From JACVRN01 sp036389255 (lineage in GTDB: Bacteria > Acidobacteriota > Blastocatellia > Pyrinomonadales > Pyrinomonadaceae): a stretch of 64,000 nt of DNA. Made by a program: the position numbers and the translations under genes. A model generated the notes under the pieces. The model did not search any database. It had not been told where the DNA came from and saw only the letters and a program-made list of their open reading frames with translations. Positions 1-6,972 of the stretch are shown one piece after another (within the stretch, counting starts at the first letter, position 1; each line of letters starts with the position of its first letter). The DNA lies in contig DASVQI010000009.1 in NCBI GenBank assembly GCA_036389255.1, positions 1 to 64,000 on the forward strand, given 5' to 3'.

Positions 1-125
1 GGTGGTGTCCTAATTAGAAAACTCTCTGCGCTATCCTCTGCGTTCCTCCGCGTCTCTGCGGTGAAGATAGTTTGAAGAACATTCACCGCAGAGGCGCAGA
101 GAGACGCTGAGGGGGCGCGGAGAAT
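1..125. repeat. Intergenic inverted repeat of CTCTGCG-type words
   Basis: This stretch has no gene. The left part carries several copies of words such as CTCTGCG and CTCCGCG, and the right part carries their reverse complement (CGCAGAG, CGCGGAG), so the two halves can pair as a long imperfect hairpin around a short A/T-rich centre near 62-80. It begins with GGTGGTGTCCTAATT, close to the motif that recurs at 681. The pattern is that of short dispersed intergenic repeats; function is unknown. Confidence 0.6.
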
Positions 126-130
126 TGAAT

Positions 131-692
131 TTAGGACACTACGCTTTTTTCCCTCTCGTTTGTTCCGCGCGCGCGGGTTGCGTTATGATGCGCGTCGCCC
201 GTGCAGTCTTTATACGGCTCTCATATCTTCGGCTTCGGCGGTGCAGCACGCTAATGATTACCTGCAATAATTGCGGCAGAGTCAACGATGAGTCCACGCG
301 AATCTGTAGGTTCTGCGGAACGGTGTTAGAGCGCCAGAAGACGCAGACGCGCGATTACACGCCGCCCGTCGCGGACGCAACCGGCTTTGGCGACGCGGCC
401 CAGCCGGTGGAGACTTACAGCCCGCCCGGCGCGGCTGCGGCTGCCGGTGGCTACAGGTGCCCCAACTGCCAGAGCGCCATCCCTCCCGTGGCGGAAAAGA
501 GAATCTCCGTGGAAGGCTGGATAGTCTTCTGCGCGCTTCTAATCTTCTGCCTGCCCTTGTTCTGGGTTGGCCTGCTGATGAAAGAGGAGCGGCGCGTCTG
601 TCCCATGTGCCGCGCACGGCTAGCATAGTGACTCTTGAGCGGCACTGAATTACTTGTTTAGGTTTCCAACCGGCTTTTAGGTAGTGTCCTAA
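131..692. repeat. 12-bp perfect inverted repeats flanking the zinc-ribbon gene
   Basis: TTAGGACACTAC at 131-142 is the exact reverse complement of GTAGTGTCCTAA at 681-692. A third, near-identical direct copy (GTGGTGTCCTAA) lies at 2-13. The pair encloses the zinc-ribbon gene at 254-628, and the right copy supplies the stop codon of the neighbouring receiver gene. This could be the remains of a small non-autonomous element or a dispersed repeat; no transposase is present. Confidence 0.5.
254..628 (+). CDS. Zinc-ribbon protein with one membrane segment
   Basis: Predicted 124-residue protein. It opens with a zinc ribbon (CxxC at residues 4-7 and CRFC near 20), continues through a Pro/Ala-rich linker, and has a second CxxC pair (CPNC near 73), a hydrophobic helix (about 93-113, FCALLIFCLPLFWVGLLM) and a last pair CPMC near the C-terminus that can complete the second ribbon. 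It therefore looks like a small membrane-anchored protein with two zinc ribbons, a common architecture of unknown specific function. The longer open frame from 125 adds an unlikely N-terminus, so I place the start at 254, directly before the first ribbon. No good ribosome-binding site is visible. The gene sits alone between inverted repeats. Confidence 0.65.
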   Translation: MITCNNCGRVNDESTRICRFCGTVLERQKTQTRDYTPPVADATGFGDAAQPVETYSPPGAAAAAGGYRCPNCQSAIPPVAEKRISVEGWIVFCALLIFCLPLFWVGLLMKEERRVCPMCRARLA

Positions 693-1093
693 TTTGCGGG
701 CTGCTTGAGCAGGCGGGCCAGTAGATTCCGCAGTTGGTCGTGGTCTTCGGGGTAGGTAATCCAGTCGTTGCCGCCGACGTTCACGTCAGTACCGTCCAAG
801 TCCTTGCCGTACTTCTCCGCCATCACGACGAGCGGCGTGTGCCCGTCGTATTTCGCGTGCGCCCGTATCCTGCGCCCGATGGCCAGCGCAACTTCCGGGT
901 CTTTGCCGACGAGGTTGATGAGGACTAAGTCCGCCGCCGCGCCCCCGCCGCCGACCCTGTCGAAAGCGTCATCTTCGTCGAGCGCCAGCAACAAGCGGTA
1001 GCCTTCGGTCTGTAGATTCGCCTTCAAGACGCGGCGCGTCTCGTCATCCTCTTCGACCAAAAGTATGGTGCGGCGGTTTTCCCTTCCAATCAT
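689..1093 (-). CDS. Degenerate response-regulator receiver domain protein
   Basis: Predicted 134 residues: a stand-alone CheY-like receiver fold. The first strand and acidic pair are present (ILLVEEDDETRR). The strand that normally carries the phospho-accepting aspartate reads DLVLINL, with Asn at the expected Asp, and the usual KP motif near the end is replaced by TYPED. It is therefore probably a pseudo-receiver that cannot be phosphorylated in the normal way; this is read from motif alignment by eye. Start chosen at MIGREN because the 48 residues upstream do not resemble the family. It is divergent from the Crp-like gene at 1348, and its stop codon lies in the repeat at 681-692. Confidence 0.75.
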   Translation of the reverse strand: MIGRENRRTILLVEEDDETRRVLKANLQTEGYRLLLALDEDDAFDRVGGGGAAADLVLINLVGKDPEVALAIGRRIRAHAKYDGHTPLVVMAEKYGKDLDGTDVNVGGNDWITYPEDHDQLRNLLARLLKQPAN

Positions 1094-1202
1094 CGCGCTT
1101 GTCCCTTTTGCCCAGACCGAATATTTACTCTTTAAGCAGGCTATTCTAGCAATACTGTCAACGAGCTTGAGTCCAGAACCGTACAGAGTACGCAATCGTA
1201 CC

Positions 1203-1212
1203 GGGGGGGGGG
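1203..1212. repeat. Run of ten G residues in a divergent intergenic region
   Basis: Ten consecutive G bases lie between the receiver gene (minus) and the Crp-like gene (plus), about 110 bp upstream of the receiver start. Such a homopolymer is prone to slippage, but it is not within either predicted gene. Confidence 0.8.
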
Positions 1213-1250
1213 AGGTGATTATGCTATACTGCCCCAAGTAGTTAGATATT

Positions 1251-1288
1251 GTTCTTCGACATAAATATAGTTATTCGACATAAATTTA
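1251..1288. promoter_or_regulatory. Tandem 19-bp direct repeat upstream of the Crp-like gene
   Basis: Two adjacent copies of GTTnTTCGACATAAATnTA (1251-1269 and 1270-1288) differ at only two positions. They end about 60 bp before the start of the Crp/Fnr-type gene. Two binding sites roughly two helical turns apart would fit an operator, perhaps for autoregulation; this is inference. Confidence 0.5.
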
Positions 1289-1347
1289 ACTTAGCACCCT
1301 ATCCTTATGCCGACTCGTAATGGCCCCAAGGCATAAGGAGCTTGCTA

Positions 1348-2079
1348 ATGTCTTCGCTATCAGCGAACAGCCCACCGAGCGTCAACCGGATACTCAACCA
1401 GCTACCGCCTGAAGAATATAAGCGCATGTCGCCCTTCCTTGAGCCTATCACGCTGGCTCGCGGCGACGTGCTCTACTACCCGCAAGACCCTGTCTCTCAC
1501 GTATACTTCCCCAACTCCGGGACAGTCTCCGTCGTGGCGACTTTCGCTGATGGCGGGAGCGTCGAAGTGGGCGTCGTCGGTAACGAAGGCGTGTTCGGCA
1601 TCAACGTCGTCTTAGGCAGCGTGACCACGCCGCACGAAGCGATGGTTCAACTTCCGGGCGACGGCATGCGTGCGTCCTCAGAGGCGCTCCGGCGGGAGTT
1701 CAAGCAGGGCGGGCAGTTGCAGGATTTATTGCTGCGCTACACGCAAGCCTTCATCGTCCAGATATCGCAGACCGCCGCCTGTAACAAGGTACACCCGCTC
1801 GACGGGCGGCTGGCGCGGTGGCTGTTGATGATCTGCGACCGAGCGCCGGGACAAGACTTGGAGCTGACGCACGAGTTCATAGCCGTCATGCTTGGCACCC
1901 GGCGGGCGGGCGTCACCGAGGCGGCGGGCAGGCTTCAGGACGAGGGCTTAATCAGGTACAGGCGGGGACACGTCACCGTCCTAGACCGACAGGGGCTGGA
2001 GGCCACGTCGTGCGAATGCTACCCCGTAGTGAAGAAGGAGTTTGAACGCCTGCTGGGCAGTGACGGGCGGGCCGCGTGA
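1348..2079 (+). CDS. Crp/Fnr-family transcriptional regulator
   Basis: Predicted 243-residue DNA-binding regulator. The N-terminal two-thirds form a cyclic-nucleotide-binding-type beta-roll (from LARGDVLYYPQD through GSVEVGVVGNEGVFG), followed by a long dimerisation helix and a C-terminal winged helix (ELTHEFIAVMLGTRRAGVTE, then LQDEGLIRYRRGHVTVLD). The tail CECYPVVKKEFERLL resembles that of many Crp-like proteins in soil bacteria. There is no N-terminal cysteine cluster, so an FNR-type iron-sulfur sensor is unlikely; the ligand cannot be told. ATG at 1348 is preceded by AAGGAG with 7 bases between, which is better than the TTG two codons upstream. A terminator follows at 2163. Confidence 0.9.
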   Translation: MSSLSANSPPSVNRILNQLPPEEYKRMSPFLEPITLARGDVLYYPQDPVSHVYFPNSGTVSVVATFADGGSVEVGVVGNEGVFGINVVLGSVTTPHEAMVQLPGDGMRASSEALRREFKQGGQLQDLLLRYTQAFIVQISQTAACNKVHPLDGRLARWLLMICDRAPGQDLELTHEFIAVMLGTRRAGVTEAAGRLQDEGLIRYRRGHVTVLDRQGLEATSCECYPVVKKEFERLLGSDGRAA

Positions 2080-2162
2080 AAGGAAACTCCGTCCATGCCA
2101 ATTATTAACTGCGCCCTGCTCACACCCGCGCCTTTATTCTAATCAGAACACTACTGACTTTT

Positions 2163-2191
2163 GCCGCCACCTGACACCCGGCGGCTTTTTT
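2163..2191 (+). terminator. Rho-independent terminator after the Crp-like gene
   Basis: GCCGCC (2163-2168) pairs with GGCGGC (2180-2185) and is followed directly by six T residues. It lies 84 bp after the stop of the regulator gene on the same strand. Confidence 0.75.
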
Positions 2192-2232
2192 GCTACTCTG
2201 AAGGCTCAATTTATGATTAGAGGTAACGGCTA

Positions 2233-2499
2233 ATGCCTGACGAGCAAAATAGTGTTAATAATTCGCTGACTTACTTAGTCTCCGCAGACGATTTCACGTT
2301 CGAGACTGTGGAGCAGGAGAACGGGCGCGCGGTGGTCGTGCGCTTTCCGCTCGACAATCCGCGTTATCACGCGGGCGACGTTCTTCTGGTGCTTTCGGGA
2401 ACGGACATACACTTTCACGGTCTTATAGGCCAAATCGAAGACGGCTATGGGATAGCCACAGACCGCAGGGACTCTCTGCTGCCCGCGACTGTTCAGTAA
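2233..2499 (+). CDS. Hypothetical 88-residue protein
   Basis: Small, acidic, soluble protein with no signal peptide or membrane segment. I do not recognise the family. The sequence alternates beta-type segments (TFETVEQ, RAVVVRFPL, DVLLVLSGTDIHFHGLIGQI), which suggests a compact beta-sheet domain. The ATG at 2233 is preceded by an AGAGG stretch. It is followed after 36 bp by the EEP-family gene on the same strand and may be cotranscribed with it. Length, base composition and start region are consistent with a real gene, but no function is supported. Confidence 0.6.
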   Translation: MPDEQNSVNNSLTYLVSADDFTFETVEQENGRAVVVRFPLDNPRYHAGDVLLVLSGTDIHFHGLIGQIEDGYGIATDRRDSLLPATVQ

Positions 2500-2535
2500 G
2501 AGCTTGAGAACAATCTTCTCCATTGTGGAAAAGCT

Positions 2536-3753
2536 TTGAGCTATTCAGTCACAGAAACGAAGAACCTCGCCCCGACGCCGCTAGACCACGAGCTTCAGCC
2601 GTATCTGGCGGAGCTACTGCAATTCTCTTCCACGCCCGAGTTGGAAGCCTCCCCGCTCTACCAGCGCCTCCGGCCCGAAGTCGAAAGGGTTTTGAACGGG
2701 CTCGTAGAGGAGGACTTCTCGCACGCTTCGGATGAGGGCAGCGCGGACGAGTTACGCCCGGTTCGCGTCACGGCATGGAACATAGAGCGCGGCTCGCGGC
2801 TTGAGAGCATCATAAAGGTGCTGCGCGAGCATCCTTCTATACAGGGGAGCGACCTGCTGCTGCTGACAGAGCTTGATTACGGGATGGCCAGAAGCGACAA
2901 CCGTTTCGTGGCGCGCGAGATTGCGCAGGCGCTCGGGTTGAGCTACGCCTTCGCGCCCTGCTACCTGTCGCTCGTAAAGGGAAGCGGGCTCGAATCCAAC
3001 ACCGTGGGAGATAACACGCAGGCGCTGCACGGCAACGCGCTCTTTTCCCGTTATCCCATACGGGGCGCGCACCAGCTTGCACTGCCGAACGGCAAGGACA
3101 AGATGCGCGGCAAAGAGAAGCGTTTGGGCGCGCAGCGCGTTGTCATAGCGGACGTACAGCACCCCTTGGGAGAGTTTCGCGCGGTCAGCCTTCATCTGGA
3201 CGCTCACTCCACGCAGCGCCATCGTCACATGCAGATGAAGCTCCTGCTAGACCATCTGGAGACTTTGAGCCCGAAGCTTCCCGTCATCATAGGCGGCGAC
3301 TGGAACACTTCGACTTACAACTCGCGCCACGTTCTATATGCCGTCATGGGCTTCTGGCGGCGCGTCATGATGGGCGTTGATTACTTCATACGGACTCACT
3401 ACCCTCACCCGGACAAGTGGTTCGAGCGCGGGCTGTTCAGAGAGCTTGAGCGGCGCGGCTATGATTATCGCTCTTTGAATGAGCCGGGGGTCGGGACGCT
3501 CCATTACAGCGTCGAGGACATAGCGGTCAACACCAACATGGGTGACTGGATACCGCAATGGTGTTTTCACTTCCTCAAGTGGTCGCTGCGCAATCATGGC
3601 GGACGCGCCTCTCTCAAGCTGGACTGGTTCGCCGGTCGCGGCATCACTCCGGCTCCGGGCAGCCGCCCTCACGTCGTTGGCGGCCTGCTGGATGAAAAGG
3701 GCAGGCTTTCCGACCACGACGCTATAGTGCTTGAGTTTCTGCCTTCGAACTAA
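2536..3753 (+). CDS. Endonuclease/exonuclease/phosphatase (EEP) family protein
   Basis: Predicted 405-residue metal-dependent hydrolase of the EEP (DNase I-like) superfamily, which cleaves phosphodiester or phosphomonoester bonds in nucleic acids, inositol phosphates or sphingomyelin. The expected motifs occur in order: RVTAWNIERG (Asn ligand), LLLLTELDYG (catalytic Glu), VSLHLDAHS (His), PVIIGGDWNTS (Asp/Asn) and LSDHDAIVLEF (C-terminal Asp-His). There is no signal peptide, so a cytoplasmic location is likely; the substrate is not predictable. The start appears to be TTG at 2536, as no ATG or GTG is available upstream in frame and the next Met lies inside the core; the start is therefore uncertain. 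Confidence 0.85.
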   Translation: MSYSVTETKNLAPTPLDHELQPYLAELLQFSSTPELEASPLYQRLRPEVERVLNGLVEEDFSHASDEGSADELRPVRVTAWNIERGSRLESIIKVLREHPSIQGSDLLLLTELDYGMARSDNRFVAREIAQALGLSYAFAPCYLSLVKGSGLESNTVGDNTQALHGNALFSRYPIRGAHQLALPNGKDKMRGKEKRLGAQRVVIADVQHPLGEFRAVSLHLDAHSTQRHRHMQMKLLLDHLETLSPKLPVIIGGDWNTSTYNSRHVLYAVMGFWRRVMMGVDYFIRTHYPHPDKWFERGLFRELERRGYDYRSLNEPGVGTLHYSVEDIAVNTNMGDWIPQWCFHFLKWSLRNHGGRASLKLDWFAGRGITPAPGSRPHVVGGLLDEKGRLSDHDAIVLEFLPSN

Positions 3754-3843
3754 AATTCGTAAAATTATACGGTTTCTTTCCGCCTGCGGTTGGATGTATA
3801 TTACCGGCGCTTCTTTTGATTTCGGATTTTCGCCACAATCGCC

Positions 3844-4506
3844 TTGAATGAATCCGTTGACAAAGAGAAACTCGTAGTCTCGGCAGGGGAGGAGCCGTTG
3901 GCAGCAGCGCCCGAAGCTTTAACCGCGCCCGTAGACATACGCGAGCAGGAATGGGCCGCGCTCGTTGAGCGCATGGCACTCGGGGACGAGTCCGCTCTCT
4001 CGTCGCTCTATGACCGTTCGAGCCGCCTCATCTTCGGCTTGCTGCTACGCATACTGAACGACTCCGGGCTGGCCGAGGAGGTGCTGCTGGACGTCTACAT
4101 GCAGGTCTGGCGGCAGGCCGGGAAGTACGACCGCCTGCGCGGAAAGCCGCTCGCGTGGCTGGTGACGATTGCGCGCAGCCGCGCCATAGACCGCTTGCGC
4201 TCCATGCGTCAGGAAGAGATGCGCAAGGAGTCGCTGGACGCTGCGGGCGGCCAAGCGGTTGCTCTCACGACCGCGTTCGAAGACCCGACCGTAGCGCCCG
4301 AGCGTCAGAGGCTCGTGCGCGGCGCGCTCGATTCCCTGCCGCCCGAACAGCGTCAGGTGATAGAGATGGCTTACTATCTGGGCCTGAGTCACAGCGAGAT
4401 AGCCGCGCGATTGGGGCAGCCGCTCGGCACGATTAAGACGCGCACGCGTCTGGGCATGATGAAGCTCAGGGAGCAGCTCAGAGATTCTTATAGAGGGGTT
4501 TTGTAG
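3844..4506 (+). CDS. ECF-type RNA polymerase sigma factor
   Basis: Predicted 220-residue sigma-70 family factor of the extracytoplasmic-function type. Region 2 spans ALVERMALGDESALSSLYDR to VYMQVWRQAGKYD with the core-binding and -10-binding helices, then a linker, then region 4 (LPPEQRQVIEMAYYLGLSHS ... LGTIKTRTRLGMMKLRE), a helix-turn-helix for the -35 element. Start is TTG at 3844; ATG at 3848 is out of frame. The stop codon TAG is followed immediately by the ATG of the cupin anti-sigma factor, so the two genes are almost certainly translationally coupled and regulate one another. The arrangement matches SigK/RpoE-ChrR-type pairs. Confidence 0.92.
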   Translation: MNESVDKEKLVVSAGEEPLAAAPEALTAPVDIREQEWAALVERMALGDESALSSLYDRSSRLIFGLLLRILNDSGLAEEVLLDVYMQVWRQAGKYDRLRGKPLAWLVTIARSRAIDRLRSMRQEEMRKESLDAAGGQAVALTTAFEDPTVAPERQRLVRGALDSLPPEQRQVIEMAYYLGLSHSEIAARLGQPLGTIKTRTRLGMMKLREQLRDSYRGVL

Positions 4507-5121
4507 ATGCACCGCTTCAGCGATGAAGAGATGAGGGAGAGGGCGTCGCTCTACGCGCTCGGCTCGCTCAGCCAGTGGGAGGCACGCGCCTTTGAAGAGC
4601 ACCTGTCGGAGGGCTGCGAAAGCTGCGCGACCGAGCTTGAGAGCTTTGAAGCCGTGACCGACTTACTCGCGCTCGGAGCAATGGAAGCCGAGCCGCCCGC
4701 TCACGCGCGCTCGCGACTGCTTTCGCTCGCCGCGCTGGAAGGTGCGCGCACGCGTCCCGCCGGTGTGCCTGAGTCCCCTTCACAGATGCTTTTGACCTTG
4801 CGCGCTGATGAAGGCCAGTGGCACGAAGTAGCCAAAGGAATCTCCATCAAGCATCTCTTCACAGACCCGCAGAACGGCATGGTCACTACGCTTGTCAGCA
4901 TGAAGCCGGGGACTCGCATCCCCCTGCACAGGCATCGAGGCATAGAGCAGTGCTACGTCATAGAGGGCGATTTTCACGCCGCCAATCAGAAGCTTGGCCC
5001 CGGCGATTTTCACTGCGCGCAGGCCGGAAGTGTTCACGAGCCCGTCTACACTATGGAAGGCGCGCTGGTTCTCATCATAGCGCCGCAGGACTATGACGGA
5101 TTCGCGCCAAGCCACGCTTAG
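4507..5121 (+). CDS. ChrR-like zinc-binding cupin anti-sigma factor
   Basis: Predicted 204-residue anti-sigma factor for the sigma factor encoded directly upstream with zero spacing. The N-terminal domain carries a zinc-type signature, EEHLSEGCESC (His-x4-Cys-x2-Cys), as in ZAS anti-sigma domains. The C-terminal half is a ChrR-type cupin with MKPGTRIPLHRHRGIEQCYV and a second block around GDFHCAQAGSVHEPV that holds further His/Glu metal ligands. In characterised ChrR proteins the cupin senses singlet oxygen or related stress and releases the sigma factor. No membrane segment, so it is cytoplasmic. The signal sensed here is unknown. Confidence 0.88.
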   Translation: MHRFSDEEMRERASLYALGSLSQWEARAFEEHLSEGCESCATELESFEAVTDLLALGAMEAEPPAHARSRLLSLAALEGARTRPAGVPESPSQMLLTLRADEGQWHEVAKGISIKHLFTDPQNGMVTTLVSMKPGTRIPLHRHRGIEQCYVIEGDFHAANQKLGPGDFHCAQAGSVHEPVYTMEGALVLIIAPQDYDGFAPSHA

Positions 5122-5210
5122 TTGCGGCGGGGACAACTCCTCTGCCCCTACAGTTTTCTGAATCGCTCACCAAATCCACCCGCACGCAGCTTTACGTATC
5201 TTAAGCTGGT

Positions 5211-5780
5211 ATGGCTGCCAACGAATATCACTTCATCACAGAGTGGCGCGTGGAGGGCACTGTGGAAGAGGTGTCCGCCATTTTGGAGGACGCGCGAGCT
5301 TTGCCGCGCTGGTGGCCTTCCGTCTATCTGGAGGCCGAAGAGCTTGAGCCGAATGATGAGAGCGGCACGGGCCGCGTCGTCAGCCTCTACACGAAGGGCT
5401 GGCTTCCCTACACCTTGCGCTGGAAGTTCCGCGTGACGGAATCTCGCCATCCGCACGGCTTTAGCCTGCGTGCCTTCGGAGACTTTGAAGGCACCGGCGT
5501 CTGGACGTTCAAGCAGGATGGCCGGTTCGTTGAAATCATTTACGACTGGCGGATTCGTGCCGACAAGCCCATGCTCAAGGCTCTCTCGTTCCTGCTCAAG
5601 CCAATCTTTTCAGCGAACCATCGCTGGGCCATGTCGCGCGGCTTGGAAAGCCTCCGGCTAGAGCTTGCCCGCCGCCGCGCCCTCACGCCCGAAGAGGCCG
5701 AAAAGATTCCCGCGCCGCCCGGCCCAACCTTCCTGCATAACCTGCACAGAAAAGCACGAGCGATGGCTTCACGCGCCTAG
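5211..5780 (+). CDS. SRPBCC-family (START-like) lipid/hydrophobic-ligand-binding protein
   Basis: Predicted 189-residue protein of the SRPBCC/polyketide cyclase-like superfamily, a helix-grip fold with an internal hydrophobic pocket. Typical features are the N-terminal strand plus helix (ITEWRVEGTVEEVSAILEDA), the LPRWWPSVY segment, successive beta-strands (GRVVSLYTKG, LRWKFRVTE, GTGVWTFKQDG) and a long C-terminal helix (ANHRWAMSRGLESLRLELA). No signal peptide. It probably binds or modifies a small hydrophobic molecule; nothing in the context identifies the ligand. It lies 89 bp after the anti-sigma factor gene and is convergent with the rhomboid gene. Confidence 0.8.
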   Translation: MAANEYHFITEWRVEGTVEEVSAILEDARALPRWWPSVYLEAEELEPNDESGTGRVVSLYTKGWLPYTLRWKFRVTESRHPHGFSLRAFGDFEGTGVWTFKQDGRFVEIIYDWRIRADKPMLKALSFLLKPIFSANHRWAMSRGLESLRLELARRRALTPEEAEKIPAPPGPTFLHNLHRKARAMASRA

Positions 5781-5789
5781 CCCTCCCGC

Positions 5790-6419
5790 TTAGGCACTGG
5801 CTTTTTGACGATACAGCAGGAAGCCTATGACAGCGCCTGCCAGCAAGCCTCCCCAGTGACCGGCCTTTATGTAGCCCGCCGCCAAGATGTCCAGACCAAA
5901 CTGTATGCAGACTAAAACGAGCATGGTAATAAGCCTCGCGGTCTGCTTACTGCGCCGACGCAACAGGCCCGATGCGACGCCGCCCGCCAGTCCCATGACT
6001 GCCTGAGACGCGCCCGAGCTGACCAGCGCAGGAGTCGCGGCCACGCCCACGAGTTGACCTACCGAGCCGCTCACAAAGTAGAGGACAAGGAATCGCCACG
6101 CGCCTAAATCTCTCTCCAGCATCCCGCCCAGCAGAAGCAGCGCCAGCATGTTGAAGAGCATGTGCGGGAGATTGACGTGCAGGAATTGCGAGATGAGGAT
6201 TCGCCACCACTCTCCCTCGCTCAGCAATTGCCAGTTGGCCGCGCCCGCGCGCAGCAACAGCGTGGAATGCTGCCGCGCAAACGGCGACAGGTTAAAAATC
6301 CGGGCCACGGCAATCCACGCCACAAGGTTCAGCGAGATAATCGCGCAGGTGGCCGGAGGCCAGCGAAAGCTCCCTCGCGCCATGAATCTAGATAGGATTT
6401 TTACAGAGAGCAACGACAT
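5790..6419 (-). CDS. Rhomboid-family intramembrane serine protease
   Basis: Predicted 209-residue integral membrane protease with about six transmembrane helices. The catalytic serine motif GASQAVMG (GxSxAxxG) is present, as is the catalytic histidine in the last helix (KAGHWGGLLAGAVIG). The oxyanion/structural segment HVNLPHMLFNMLAL provides the conserved His and Asn. Rhomboids cut substrate transmembrane helices near the membrane surface. The start at 6419 gives a short cytoplasmic leader; a second Met twelve residues later is also possible. No neighbouring gene suggests a substrate. Confidence 0.9.
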   Translation of the reverse strand: MSLLSVKILSRFMARGSFRWPPATCAIISLNLVAWIAVARIFNLSPFARQHSTLLLRAGAANWQLLSEGEWWRILISQFLHVNLPHMLFNMLALLLLGGMLERDLGAWRFLVLYFVSGSVGQLVGVAATPALVSSGASQAVMGLAGGVASGLLRRRSKQTARLITMLVLVCIQFGLDILAAGYIKAGHWGGLLAGAVIGFLLYRQKASA

Positions 6420-6559
6420 GAATCAGCACGGCCTGCTTATCTGGCATCGAACCCGTAAGGGGCTTTAAGCATCTAATTTACGGTTTTTTAGAGCCTCAAA
6501 TTCCGGGACGCTCGAAGGGGCGTTTCCCATCAAGCTGATTAAAACAGAAGGACATTAAG

Positions 6560-6889
6560 ATGACTACGAAAAAGAGACAGATTATTAAGAAAGAGGATTT
6601 CAGTCCGGCTGAGCAGCGAGCCGCCCGCTCCGAGCGAATCCTTGTCAACGAGGCGGAGCCTTACGGCTGGATGGCGCGCTCGGAATCGGGCGCTGAAGCC
6701 GACTACCACCTCTTCTGCGAGCCGCAGACGCGACGGCTGGCCTGCACCTGCGCAGACTTTATCTTTCGCGGCAACGCTGAGCCCGGCTACGAGTGCAAGC
6801 ACGTCTCGGCGGTGCTCAAGTTCATCGCCCGCAGGTTCCTTGAGACGGAATACGACCCGCGCAGACGACAGCCCGCACGCGCTGCGTAA
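6560..6889 (+). CDS. Small SWIM zinc-finger protein
   Basis: Predicted 109-residue basic protein. The central part matches a SWIM zinc finger: CTC (CxC) near residues 65-67 and ECKH (CxH) near 82-85, separated by a loop. SWIM domains bind DNA or proteins and often accompany SNF2 helicases, transposases or recombination factors, but here the domain stands alone. The N-terminus (KKRQIIKKEDF) is lysine-rich and the C-terminus (RRRQPARAA) arginine-rich, which favours nucleic-acid binding. AGAAGGACATTAAG before the ATG gives a good ribosome-binding site. It is followed by a strong hairpin. Confidence 0.8.
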   Translation: MTTKKRQIIKKEDFSPAEQRAARSERILVNEAEPYGWMARSESGAEADYHLFCEPQTRRLACTCADFIFRGNAEPGYECKHVSAVLKFIARRFLETEYDPRRRQPARAA

Positions 6890-6911
6890 GGTAACGACAG
6901 CCATTGAAAAT

Positions 6912-6955
6912 GTTAAGGCCGGGAGCTTTCGTGACGAAAGCTTCCCGGCCTTAAC
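6912..6955. terminator. Long hairpin between convergent genes, probable bidirectional terminator
   Basis: Arms of 21 and 22 bases (starting GTTAAGGCCGGGA and ending TCCCGGCCTTAAC) pair almost perfectly, with a single unpaired A and a very short loop. The hairpin sits between the 3' end of the SWIM gene and the 3' end of the minus-strand VIT-VWA gene. There is no long T tract on either side. Confidence 0.65.
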
Positions 6956-6972
6956 AGCTTAAGCCAGCTCGT

